Source: Hermatobates lingyangjiaoensis
Taxonomy: Eukaryota; Arthropoda; Insecta; Hemiptera; Hermatobatidae
Length of the DNA stretch: 64,000 nt
Assembly: GCA_026182355.1 (NCBI GenBank)
Contig: JAPFBL010000118.1
Span: 1,117,001-1,181,000, forward strand
Direction of reading: 5' to 3'
Shown here: in pieces, positions 11,516 to 19,440 of the stretch
How positions within the stretch are numbered: position 1 is the first letter of the stretch
Layout of the letters: each line of letters opens with the position of its first letter
Program-made: the position numbers and the translations under genes
Notes under the pieces: model-generated
Told to the model about the DNA's origin: nothing
The model's database searches: none
What the model saw: only the letters and a program-made list of their open reading frames with translations

Positions 11516-11760
11516 CTTATATTTCTTCCGTAACTTTGTGTATCACTCAGCTTGTCTCTTTACGAAGATGTTTCTTCTCTAAGTTTATCTCTTCACTAAA
11601 CATCCTTTCATTAAGGTTTCTCTTCAGTAAGTTTTTGTCTTCACCAATTTTTTCTTTGAAGTCAATTTGTCTTTTCACCAAAATTCATTCTTGGTTAAAT
11701 ATCCTATCTTCTAGAATGTCTTTAAAAGTGTAAAAAGCCTAAATATATATACCTCAATGT

Positions 11761-11960
11761 TCAAACCATAATATGAAATGGGAAAACAAGACTAAGATCT
11801 TTTAACCGTAACAAGCGGTCTTCGTCAGAGTCAAAAACCCAACTGAGTATGGGTTTTTGACTCTGACGAAGACCGCTTGTTACGGTTGAAAGATCTGAGT
11901 CATGTTTTCCCATTTCATATTGTCGTTTGATCATTGATTGTTATTTCACGGTTTATGTGA
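11761..11960. mobile_element. PLE family A, head-to-head inverted pair 1
   Basis: A minus copy (11761-11846) and a plus copy (11850-11960) face each other with only a few bases between their truncated 5' ends. The plus copy has CTGACGA at 11863-11869 and GAAA at 11888-11891, but GATCTGAGT in place of GATCTTAGT, so the UH site is lost. The plus tail runs through TTATGTGAAATCTTTA into (TA)n (11967-12005). Confidence 0.85.
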
Positions 11961-11963
11961 AAT

Positions 11964-12008
<45 letters not shown>

Positions 12009-12025
12009 CAAACCACAATAAGAAA

Positions 12026-12088
12026 TGGGAAAACAAGACTAAGATCTTTCAACCGTAACAAGCGGTCTTCGTCAGAGTCAAAAACCCA
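12026..12088 (-). ncRNA. Hammerhead-like ribozyme motif, family A
   Basis: This is the mirror copy of the motif at 12109-12171, with the same elements read on the minus strand: TGGG, TTTTTGACT, CTGACGA, one extra A, a GACCG/CGGTT stem II, GAAA, AGATCT, T, AGTC and CCCA. Catalysis is untested. Confidence 0.6.
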
Positions 12089-12108
12089 ACTGGAAAAAAC
12101 CCAACAGT

Positions 12109-12171
12109 TGGGTTTTTGACTCTGACGAAGACCGCTTGTTACGGTTGAAAGATCTTAGTCTTGTTTTCCCA
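12109..12171 (+). ncRNA. Hammerhead-like ribozyme motif, family A
   Basis: Order on the plus strand: distal stem I TGGG (12109-12112), internal loop TTTTT, proximal stem I GACT, core CTGACGA (12122-12128), extra A, stem II GACCG/CGGTT around CTTGTTA, GAA (12147-12149), palindrome AGATCT (12150-12155), H17 = T (12156), stem I strand AGTC (12157-12160), loop TTGTTTT, CCCA (12168-12171). This fits a type I hammerhead whose stem III is only A-U and G-C in a monomer but a 6-bp helix in a dimer. The extra base after A9 is non-canonical. Predicted cleavage lies after T12156. Inference from pattern only. Confidence 0.65.
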
Positions 12172-12252
12172 TTTCTTATTGTGGTTTGATCATTGATTGT
12201 TGTTTCACGTGTTTATGTGAAATCTTTATATTATATATATATTATATATATA

Positions 12253-12612
12253 TAATGAAAGGTCCGTGTGGACAATAAACACTTTAACACATAGAAAAGA
12301 AGACAGAAAGACACTACATATTATTATATTATTATTATTTTTTTATTATTATTATTTATTTTTTATTATTATTATTATTTCGTATTTTATATATTTTTTA
12401 TCTTGTTTTCTAAATAAATATTGGAGGGATTTCTATTTTTCCTCTCCTCCGCTGGGGGGCAGCATTGCGGTGGTTCCACGAGTTACTCTGGAGGCCAGTA
12501 GCAGTTTGCTTCTCAACGCGAGTACTTCGCACTTCTTCCCGATGACGACGGATGTCGAAATATCGAAGTGAATTCTGTAGTGTCTTTCTGTGTTCTTTTC
12601 TATGTGTTAAAG
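12253..12612. mobile_element. PLE family D, inverted pair
   Basis: The minus tail (12253-12325, reading ACTTTAACACATAGAAAAG on the plus strand) and the plus copy (about 12440-12612, ending TATGTGTTAAAGTGTATATA) are separated by an AT-rich (TTA)n filler. The plus copy includes TTGCTTCTCAACGCGAGTAC just 5' of the hammerhead-like motif. Confidence 0.8.
12535..12568 (+). ncRNA. Hammerhead-like ribozyme motif, family D
   Basis: Stem I CTTC (12535-12538) pairs with GAAG (12565-12568). The core is CCGATGA (12539-12545; C instead of U at position 4), then extra C, stem II GAC/GTC around GGAT, GAA (12557-12559), palindrome ATAT (12560-12563) and H17 = C. An alternative, longer stem I is CACTTC/GAAGTG. 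The U4C change would be expected to reduce activity, yet it is shared by the copies at 25443 and 49437. Confidence 0.55.
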
Positions 12613-12650
12613 TGTATATATATATATATATATTTATATATGACTCATAT

Positions 12651-12921
12651 TCCTTCCTTTGACGTGGAGAGATCTCTCTCCCTTCGTTCTCTCTTCTAGT
12701 TTTCTCCTAATGACGAGAAATATTGATTTTAGTAAGTGTTTTTTTTTCTTTTTTTGTGTCATGTTTTGTATGTATTTAACTTTAAATTACACAAAGCACG
12801 ACACAGAAAAAGGAACAAAAAACACACTTACTGAATTCTCAATATTTTGAACTGTTGTCGGCATCAGGAATAGACTTGAAGAGAGGATGAAGTGAGAGAG
12901 ACCTCCCCACGTCGAAGGACA
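12651..12921. mobile_element. PLE family G, inverted pair
   Basis: The plus copy (12651-12740: GACGTGGAGAGATCTCTCTC, then CTAATGACGAGAAATATTG) faces a minus copy (12782-12921: CACACTTACTGAATTCTC, CAATATTTTGAACTGTTG, CCCCACGTCGAAGGACA). Here the TA tracts are absent and the tails face inward, unlike most other pairs. The cores are decayed. Confidence 0.65.
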
Positions 12922-13237
12922 TAGCGCGAATGATGCAATGAAGAGTCAACCCGATGAGAGCAGCACTAGCGTAAAAAAGGAGCTAAGCACTAAAGGTCGG
13001 AGAACGGAAGGGCAATGCCAAAGTATAATTCAAATGCAATAATATAATTAAAAAAATATAAAAAAAATAATAAATTGAAGAAACGTATGCATTGATTGTT
13101 ATTTCACGTGTTATGTGAAATCTTTATATATATATATATATATACACTTTTTTTCGTTGGATATACGATCCAAAACGGACAAATATAGTTCAATATAAAC
13201 AAAGAAACATAGAGAAATCAAAAGAACACACTTACAG

Positions 13238-13271
13238 TCTCTAATTTTCGGTTTGAACCGTCTTCAGGAGA
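13238..13271 (-). ncRNA. Hammerhead-like ribozyme motif, family B
   Basis: Minus-strand order: TCTC (stem I), CTGAAGA, extra C, stem II GGTT/AACC, GAA, palindrome AATT, H17 = A, GAGA (stem I). All core positions are consensus apart from the extra C after A9. Confidence 0.6.
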
Positions 13272-13391
13272 GATAAGAGAGGGAAACCAAGCGCACTGGT
13301 TCAGAGACGGTTGGAGACCCTCTGAAGGGTCGGGAAGGGAGACGGTCTCCAACCGTCTCTGAACCAGTGCGCTTGGTTTCCCTCTCTTTAC

Positions 13392-13424
13392 TCTCCTGAA
13401 GACAGTTCAACCGAAAATTAGAGA
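13392..13424 (+). ncRNA. Hammerhead-like motif, family B, stem II damaged
   Basis: TCTC (13392-13395), CTGAAGA (13396-13402), C, then AGTTCAACC where consensus has GGTTCAACC, so one stem II pair is lost. GAA, AATT, A and GAGA (13421-13424) follow. Confidence 0.5.
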
Positions 13425-13518
13425 CTGTAAGTGTGTGTTTTTAATTTCTCTATGTTTCTTTATGTACATTGAACTGTATTTGTCCATTTCGGATCGTATT
13501 TTCATCGAAAAAGTATAT

Positions 13519-13526
13519 ATATACGA

Positions 13527-13582
<56 letters not shown>

Positions 13583-13645
13583 CAATGTTGAACTGTATTT
13601 GTCCATTTGGGATCGTATTTTCATCAAAAAAGTGTATATATATAT
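13519..13645. repeat. (TA)n tract plus a 5'-truncated family B tail
   Basis: A (TA)n tract (about 13530-13578) is followed by GTTCAATGTTGAACTGTATT and a short family B 3' tail ending TCATCAAAAAAGTGTATATA, which itself runs into (TA)n. It shows repeated insertion of the same family into its own TA tail. Confidence 0.75.
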
Positions 13646-14139
13646 ATTGGTTTGAACACCTCATCCTAATAGTGTCTGTAAAAGAAGCAGGTAGGCTGTA
13701 AAGGTGGGTGAGTGTGTGTACATAAGAAAGTGTTCGTCCCCCCCACCCTTCTCCGTGAGCTTTGCACAACTCATTCTGCTGTCACATCTAATATAATTAG
13801 ACACACTCGCTGTCACATCATTGTCTTCTCCCTCCTCAACCCAACCTACTTTCCTGTCTACTTCTATTTCTTCGTAGAAGAAATTTTTTTTTTTCTCCCC
13901 CATAGTTATTCCAAAACAAACTCTTCCGAGTTATATTGACTGTGGTGCATCAAAATACTAACACGTCTTAATAAATACTGTAAAGGTCTGGGTTCTTTCT
14001 AAAGTTATTATACTTTTTTGTTAAGCCTTATCAATTATTAATATCCATATTTTTACAGAACCTAGCAGTGGCCAGATGTTTCACAGAACATTAAACAACA
14101 TTAATAAACATCTATTAATTAATACTGACAATATTGTCG

Positions 14140-14265
14140 GTATTAAGTTGGACTCTGACCAAGACCACTTTAGATGAAAGACCTTTCTCATTTTTCTTAT
14201 TTCTTACTGTGGTTTAGACGTTGATTTTTGTTTGACGTGTTCATTGTGAAATATTTATATATAAT
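14140..14265 (+). mobile_element. Old family A remnant
   Basis: TTGGACTCTGACCAAGACC, GATGAAAGACCTTTCTC, CTTACTGTGGTTTAGACG and TTGTGAAATATTTATATA are diverged family A landmarks. The core is degraded (CTGACCA). Confidence 0.65.
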
Positions 14266-14307
14266 TTTAATGTTTTCTTCAACCACGCATATTCAATACT
14301 ATTTTTC

Positions 14308-14535
14308 TTTATCGAGATTTGGTCCAGGGTCAAAAAGTAAAACATTTTTAAGCCAACGTTGCGTCTACATTTGTGAACTTCTTCAGGGTTACATCAACAT
14401 AGAAGTAATTACAATAACATGAAAAAATATAAATAATGTAGCTTATTTTCTTTATTGTTACTGTTATTAATTCTGTTTCCATGTAGCCGTGATGATGTCA
14501 ATAATTATAGACGAAACCTTGGCTTCAGTGTCGTT
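14308..14535. mobile_element. PLE family I, inverted pair
   Basis: Minus copy (14308-14420): GGTCCAGGGTCAAAAAG, AAGCCAACGTTGCGTC, ACTTCTTCAGGGTTACATC. Plus copy (about 14465-14535): CCATGTAGCCGTGATGATG, then TCAATAATTATAGACGAAAC and CTTGGC. GCC and GGC bracket a hammerhead-like core in both. A third copy is at 52488-52607. One core base is changed in each (GTGATGA; GCAACG). Confidence 0.6.
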
Positions 14536-14559
14536 TACTGTTGGACTGAGAGCTCAGGA

Positions 14560-14581
14560 TGACTGCAATAGAGTAGGTGAG

Positions 14582-14673
<92 letters not shown>

Positions 14674-14952
14674 TATGAATGACCTTATGAGGATGTAAAA
14701 TTGAAGGTTTTTGAAACTGAGGCCTGAGGATGATTGCAATAGAGTAGGTGTGTGAGAGAGAGAGAATATGAATGACCCTATGAGGATGTAAAATTGAAGG
14801 TTTTTGAAACGAAGGTCTGAGGATGACTTCAATACAGTAGGTGTGTGAGAGAGAGAAGAGAGAGAGAGAGAGAAAATATGAATGTCCTTATGAGGATGTA
14901 AAATTGAAGGTTTTTGAAACTGAGGCCTGAGGATGATTGCAATAGAGTAGGT

Positions 14953-15023
<71 letters not shown>

Positions 15024-15108
15024 TATGAATGACCTTATGAGGATGTAAAATTGAAGCTTTTTGAAACTGAGGCCTGAGGATGATTGCAATAGAGTAGGTG
15101 TGTGTGTC

Positions 15109-15148
<40 letters not shown>

Positions 15149-15233
15149 TATGAATGACCTTATGAGGATGTAAAATTGAAGCTTTTTGAAACTGAGGCCT
15201 GAGGATGATTGCAATAGAGTAGGTGTGTGTGTC

Positions 15234-15272
<39 letters not shown>

Positions 15273-15357
15273 AAATATGAATGACCTTTATGAGGATGTA
15301 AAATTGAAGATTTTTGAAACGAATGCCTGAGGATGACTGCAATAGAGTAGGTGTGTA

Positions 15358-15397
<40 letters not shown>

Positions 15398-15475
15398 TAT
15401 GAGTGACCTTATGAGGATATAAAAGTGAAGGTTTTTGAAACGAAGGCCTGAGGATAACTGAAATAGAGTAGGTGA
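14560..15475. repeat. Composite minisatellite with embedded (GT)n(GA)n
   Basis: About eight tandem units of roughly 90-160 bp start at about 14562, 14732, 14825, 14935, 15080, 15208, 15339 and 15460. Each unit reads GAGGATGACTGCAATAGAGTAGGT, a variable GT and/or GA microsatellite, AATATGAATGACC, TTATGAGGATGTAAAATTG and AAGGTTTTTGAAAC. Unit length varies mostly through the microsatellite. Leu/Ser-rich open frames on both strands are artefacts. Confidence 0.92.
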
Positions 15476-16637
15476 GAGAGAGATGAGTAATCGTATTGGT
15501 AACTATAGAGGATAAAGAGAGAGATTGGGCAATCTAGTGAGAGCAATGAGATTGAACTGTGTGATAGAAAGAGTTGAAGAGGAATTAACATGAAAAGAAC
15601 TACTGTGGGACAAAGAGCATTAGAGTGCCATAGAGTAGGAAAGAGAAATACATACAAAGTGAGAGGGTGAGAGAAATAGAGAGAATGAACTGTGGAGGAA
15701 TGAGTCTGAAATAGTAAGAGAGATTTGAAAAGTGTGGTTTTAATTGTCAGTTGTATTTCATTAATCACTAATTGAGGAATAATTATTACCTTACTACTCT
15801 CCCAGAAGGAGAACTTGACAGAAAAGCAAGGAAGAAAAAGAATGGTTATTTTATCGAGAACGAAAGAATTGAGAAGACTCAAAACTGTGTCATAATGAAA
15901 TCAAAGTTGAAAATGACTGTTTTTTTTTTTTAGGGAAGCTCGTTAAAATGGTTAATATTAATTGCTATTTTGGCGGAGAGTGAGGGCTCGTTAGCGGTTG
16001 ATTCCTTTCGTTAAGACCATTACGAGAGTAAGGCAGACCTGATGATATGTAGCCAACAAGCTTAAGTAGCAAGGCGCCTCCCCCAGACCTGCTCTCAGTA
16101 ATTGTCCTCACTTGCCTCACTCCTCCTTCCTTCTCGCTGTCTCAAATAGTTTTTTTTTTTTGAAATTGTCCCTTCCTCATTTCCTTTTCACTCGGTGATG
16201 TCTTACTTCTAATTGTCTTCATGATGTCGTTACTCCATTCTCCTCTTCCTACAATTATCTTTTAAATTCATCCTTAAACTATATTTTCCTCTTCAAAACC
16301 AAAGTCTTCACGGATTAACTTCCAACTATTTATAAATTGACCTCTAACCGTGCACACTTGCATTCATGTTCATACAGATTTTATAAGACTTAACGATATA
16401 GACTGAATGGAAATTCTGAACATGTTGATTCTGAAGTTTGCAAAGCAATTCGAAGTTTGATGAATTTTTGCAAAAAATAAAACAAAATAACACCTAAATT
16501 ATTACTTTAGTATCAAATTATTAGTGGTAGTTGATCAGATAGTGTGTGCTGTTTCTTTAGTGCTGAAGATTAGTAGCTCGCATTTTCCTAATGCTTCTAG
16601 ATTTAATGCAGGTTTTGCAAAATTTTGTCCATTATGT
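15476..16637. other. Nothing recognised
   Basis: A 157-codon minus-strand frame (15409-15882) overlaps the minisatellite edge and a GA-rich stretch (its complement is CT-rich). I regard it as spurious. The remainder shows no repeat or gene. Confidence 0.45.
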
Positions 16638-16827
16638 TCTAGTCTTTGGTCATAGGTTAAAACTAGCAAAAGTTTTTTTTTTGTATTTTTCAATACAAGG
16701 GCCAGTTTAGCCAAAAGCGCCAGTTTAGCTTGAATCCCGACATGTAAATTAAATTAGCGAAAGGCCTAGATGCCTTTCCACTAATTTGGCATGCATCTTG
16801 CTGTGCATGGCTAGCTGACACTTGAAC
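16638..16827 (+). repeat. Interspersed repeat R1, copy 2 (3' block only)
   Basis: TAGTCTTTGGTCATAGGTT, CAATACAAGGGCCAGTTTAG, AAAAGCGCCAGTTTAGC, AAAGGCCTAGATGCCTTTCC and TGTGCATGGCTAGCTGA match block 2 of R1. Confidence 0.75.
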
Positions 16828-17368
16828 CTTGATTTTGTCCACTCCACCCTAAGGAGGGGAAGAACAGGTTCTAAGCCTGTTCGATTTTTAACAGGTACCA
16901 TTATATATATGGTACAAACATAGAATGAACCTGGTAAAATAACTCATCCATAACTAAAATAGGAGCCAAATAACTACTGAGTCAAATTTCCTGCCCCTAG
17001 AACAATAACAATGCTGTAAGCCCATAATTCTTATTGTTAAAAACAAAACAAATTATTGGTAACGTATATCATGATTAGATATATACCATGTTGTTTAAGG
17101 TGTTATGTGAAAAAACGTTCATGTCTTGATAGTTTAGGACGGTTACAAATTAACACTTTTTTTGCCAGCACCTAAAATACCTAATTTCCGGGTAGATCCT
17201 ACATCGGAAATCAGGACCTTTATCATAAAGTTGGCCAAGTTTATTTATAGCAGGGTTCTTATTGATTAGCAGGCATCCAACGTTTATTTAACGTACTACA
17301 TTATTAACGTTTATTTAAGTTTAATGCACTGGTATTATTAATATAATATGAAACACTGTATACCATAG

Positions 17369-17480
17369 AACAGGAGTGGGCAACCTTTTTGAGAGTGCGT
17401 GCCAAAATCAGCCTTCTCTGATACAAACTTCTTCCAAGGGCCAACCATTTCTTTTTAGAACATATTTGGTTCTTAATAAA
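17369..17480. mobile_element. Possible hAT terminal fragment
   Basis: CAGGAGTGGGCAACCTTTTT followed by GCCAAAATCAGCC and AAGGGCCAACC resembles hAT-type termini (CAGGGGTGGGCAA...GGGCC). I found no matching right end or 8-bp duplication. Confidence 0.4.
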
Positions 17481-18090
17481 CATAAAAAACATAAAAAGTT
17501 CTTAAGAACTTTTTAAACGAAAAAATAATATATTAATTATTTTTTATTATAATAAATAAATTTGGACTATTATTCATAGGGAAAGACTTAAACATGAAAA
17601 TGGATGAGTTTCTTTGATCTATTGTTTTTACAATTAATAAATTGTAATCGAGGATATTTATTTGGTATTAGTGTCATTGTTGTAATTGTTATATGAATTA
17701 AGTATCTTTAAAACTTTAATGTTCAGATCAAAGGGTGATTTAAACTTTGTTAGAAATCAATAAGAATGTTATTAAAGACTGAAAGAGGTGAAAGAGCTGT
17801 TTTATCTCCTTCAAAGTGTGCAGATTACCAGCGAAACAATTTTAATAATCCCCGCTTTATGCTGGCAGTATTGGGTTTGAATTGTTTCCTCCAATATCCC
17901 TGGGTAATAGACTATGTAACTTAAAATTAGTTTATCGGTTATTTTCAAAAGGTATAGGAGAACTGAACTTCGTAGCGTGGACTAAACGATTGTTTGGTTG
18001 GTGGTCCACATTTATATTGCAATTAAAATAAATTTTTTAGAAGACTAATTTTATGCAATTTTTATAACTGGTGTACTTTAAAAAAAAGGG

Positions 18091-18215
18091 CTGCTGTGGC
18101 CGGCCTAATAGAGACTACACATAGGGCAAAGACCGGCCCTTTCTGTTACCATTTAATAAATATTCCACGTTAGAAGCCCTAAATTTTGCCTAACTGAAAT
18201 GTACTTAGAGTAGAG
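18091..18215 (-). mobile_element. SINE 3' fragment
   Basis: Plus-strand GCTGTGGCCGGCCT, ACACATAGGGCAAAGACCG, CCTAAATTTTGCCTAACTG and TGTACTTAGAGTAGAG are diverged 3'-end landmarks of a minus-oriented SINE. Confidence 0.7.
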
Positions 18216-18224
18216 CAAGAGTTC

Positions 18225-18318
18225 TCAACGGGGGTGAATTGTGATTTTTCAGAGGGTGAATTGTGTTTTCATCCCCAGGGGTGAATTTTGGGTTTTCAGA
18301 GGGTGAATTATGACTACA
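18225..18318. repeat. Short GGGTGAATT tandem repeat
   Basis: Four imperfect units of about 23 bases: GGGGGTGAATTGTGATTTTT, AGGGTGAATTGTGTTTTCA, GGGGTGAATTTTGGGTTTT and AGGGTGAATTATGAC. Confidence 0.75.
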
Positions 18319-18453
18319 ATGATTTTACACAGTGAGATAAGCTATTACAGGTTTTAACCTCTTCATTTGGATTGAATTGATATTTCAAATAACCATCAAT
18401 ATATTTAATTTATAAAATTCTATTATAAACATAATCAATGTAAAGTTATAAAA

Positions 18454-18456
<3 letters not shown>

Positions 18457-18520
<64 letters not shown>
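18457..18520. repeat. (TA)n microsatellite, about 60 bp
   Basis: Pure TA repeat directly abutting the family B inverted pair at 18521. Confidence 0.95.
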
Positions 18521-18523
<3 letters not shown>

Positions 18524-18570
18524 CAATATAAACAAAGAAACATAGAGAAATCAGAAGAACACACTTACAG

Positions 18571-18604
18571 TCTCTAATTTTCGGTTTGAACCGTCTTCAG
18601 GAGA
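18571..18604 (-). ncRNA. Hammerhead-like ribozyme motif, family B
   Basis: TCTC, CTGAAGA, extra C, GGTT/AACC stem II, GAA, AATT, A, GAGA on the minus strand. It is the consensus form of the family, in the left arm of the large inverted repeat. Confidence 0.62.
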
Positions 18605-19068
18605 GATAAGAGAGGGAAACCAAGCGCACTGGATCAGAGACGGTTGGAGACCAACAGTGTTGCCGCATGCGCGCCCGTTCACAGAAAATAAGGTAGACAG
18701 GAATCAATTTATAATTAATTTATAATTTATAAAATAAAATAAAATAATGGAATATGAAAACAATAATATATAAAAAAGAAAAAATTGAAAAAATAAGGGA
18801 AATTGATACAGAGAAATTGATACATAGCTTAGTCAGCACTTTTGTTTATGTATCAATTTCTCTGTATCAATTTCCCTTATTTTTTCAATTTTTTCTTTTT
18901 TATATATTATTGTTTTCATATTCCATTATTTTATTTTATTTTATAAATTATAAATTAATTATAAATTGATTCCTGTCTACCTTATTTTCTGTGAACGGGC
19001 GCGCATGCGGCAACACTGTTGGTCTCCAACCGTCTCTGATCCAGTGCGCTTGGTTTCCCTCTCTTATC

Positions 19069-19102
19069 TCTCCTGAAGACGGTTCAAACCGAAAATTAGA
19101 GA
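19069..19102 (+). ncRNA. Hammerhead-like ribozyme motif, family B
   Basis: Mirror of 18571-18604: stem I TCTC (19069-19072), core CTGAAGA (19073-19079), extra C, stem II GGTT/AACC, GAA, palindrome AATT, H17 = A, GAGA. In a transcript through both arms, the long hairpin would compete with ribozyme folding. Confidence 0.62.
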
Positions 19103-19324
19103 CTGTAAGTGTGTTCTTCTGATTTCTCTATGTTTCTTTGTTTATATTGAACTATATTTGTCCGTTTTGGATCGTATTTCCAACGAAAAAAAGTATATAT
19201 ATATATATATATATATACGACCTTAAAAGAAGAATGTGAGGGGGGGGGGGGGAATAGGTGTGAATGGGCCAAGGGAGGCTGAGAAGTCCTGGAGTAGAGC
19301 ATCTTTAATGAATTACTAGCCATC

Positions 19325-19440
19325 CTACAAGCTCGCTTTAACGTCCTCTCCGAGGGATGACATGCTCATATTGTTTTTTCTCCTCCCACTTGAATAAATT
19401 CAGCTCCAGAGTATCGAACCTCGTCCAGTCCAGAAGCATA
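19325..19440 (-). mobile_element. SINE head fragment
   Basis: CTTTAACGTCCTCTCCGAGG, TGAATAAATTCAGC and GTATCGAACCTCGTCCAGTC are the central and box B parts of a minus-oriented SINE. Box A is lost. Confidence 0.65.

Larger units (their letters stand above)
10560..11700. repeat. Degenerate TTCTTCACTAAG minisatellite split by SINEs
   Basis: The core (T)CTTCACTAAG(C/T)NTNT recurs roughly every 25-45 bases in 10560-10900, 11105-11215 and 11550-11690. Two SINE insertions (10905-11095 and 11220-11515) break it up, so the array is older than they are. Open frames of 60-65 codons in it are repeat artefacts. Confidence 0.6.
12004..12232. mobile_element. PLE family A, head-to-head inverted pair 2
   Basis: The minus copy (12006-12092) and plus copy (12106-12232) are close to consensus, and both retain the complete hammerhead-like core. 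Tails point outward and both ends run into (TA)n. The joined truncated ends contain GGAAAAAACCC, a small filler. Confidence 0.88.
13145..13515. mobile_element. PLE family B, head-to-head inverted pair
   Basis: The minus copy starts at 13145 (CTTTTTTTCGTTGGATATACG) and the plus copy ends at 13515 (CGTATTTTCATCGAAAAAG). Arms include AACCAAGCGCACTGGTTCAG and GACGGTTGGAGACC. The unpaired centre (about 13317-13347) contains CTCTGAAGGGTCGGGAAG. (TA)n lies on both outer sides. Confidence 0.85.
18521..19152. mobile_element. PLE family B, 306-bp-arm inverted repeat without visible mismatch
   Basis: Arms 18521-18826 and 18847-19152 mirror each other with constant coordinate sum (37673), hence no net indel. 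I saw no mismatch on direct reading. The spacer is 20 bases. The outer part is the family B 3' end (GTTCAATATAAACAAAG, hammerhead-like motif, CCAAGCGCACTGGATCAG). Inner parts (GTGTTGCCGCATGCGCGCCC, then AATTGATACAGAGAAATTG) are 5' sequence not present in other B copies here. It is too short for a protein. The near-identity points to a recent origin in one event. Confidence 0.93.

Noticed and set aside
14489..15342. Arg/Glu- and Leu/Ser-rich ORFs on both strands
   Set aside because: They are translations of (GA)n/(CT)n and minisatellite units, open because of repeat composition.
17369..18130. Complete hAT element
   Set aside because: Only one hAT-like end was seen; neither a right end nor an 8-bp duplication could be found.
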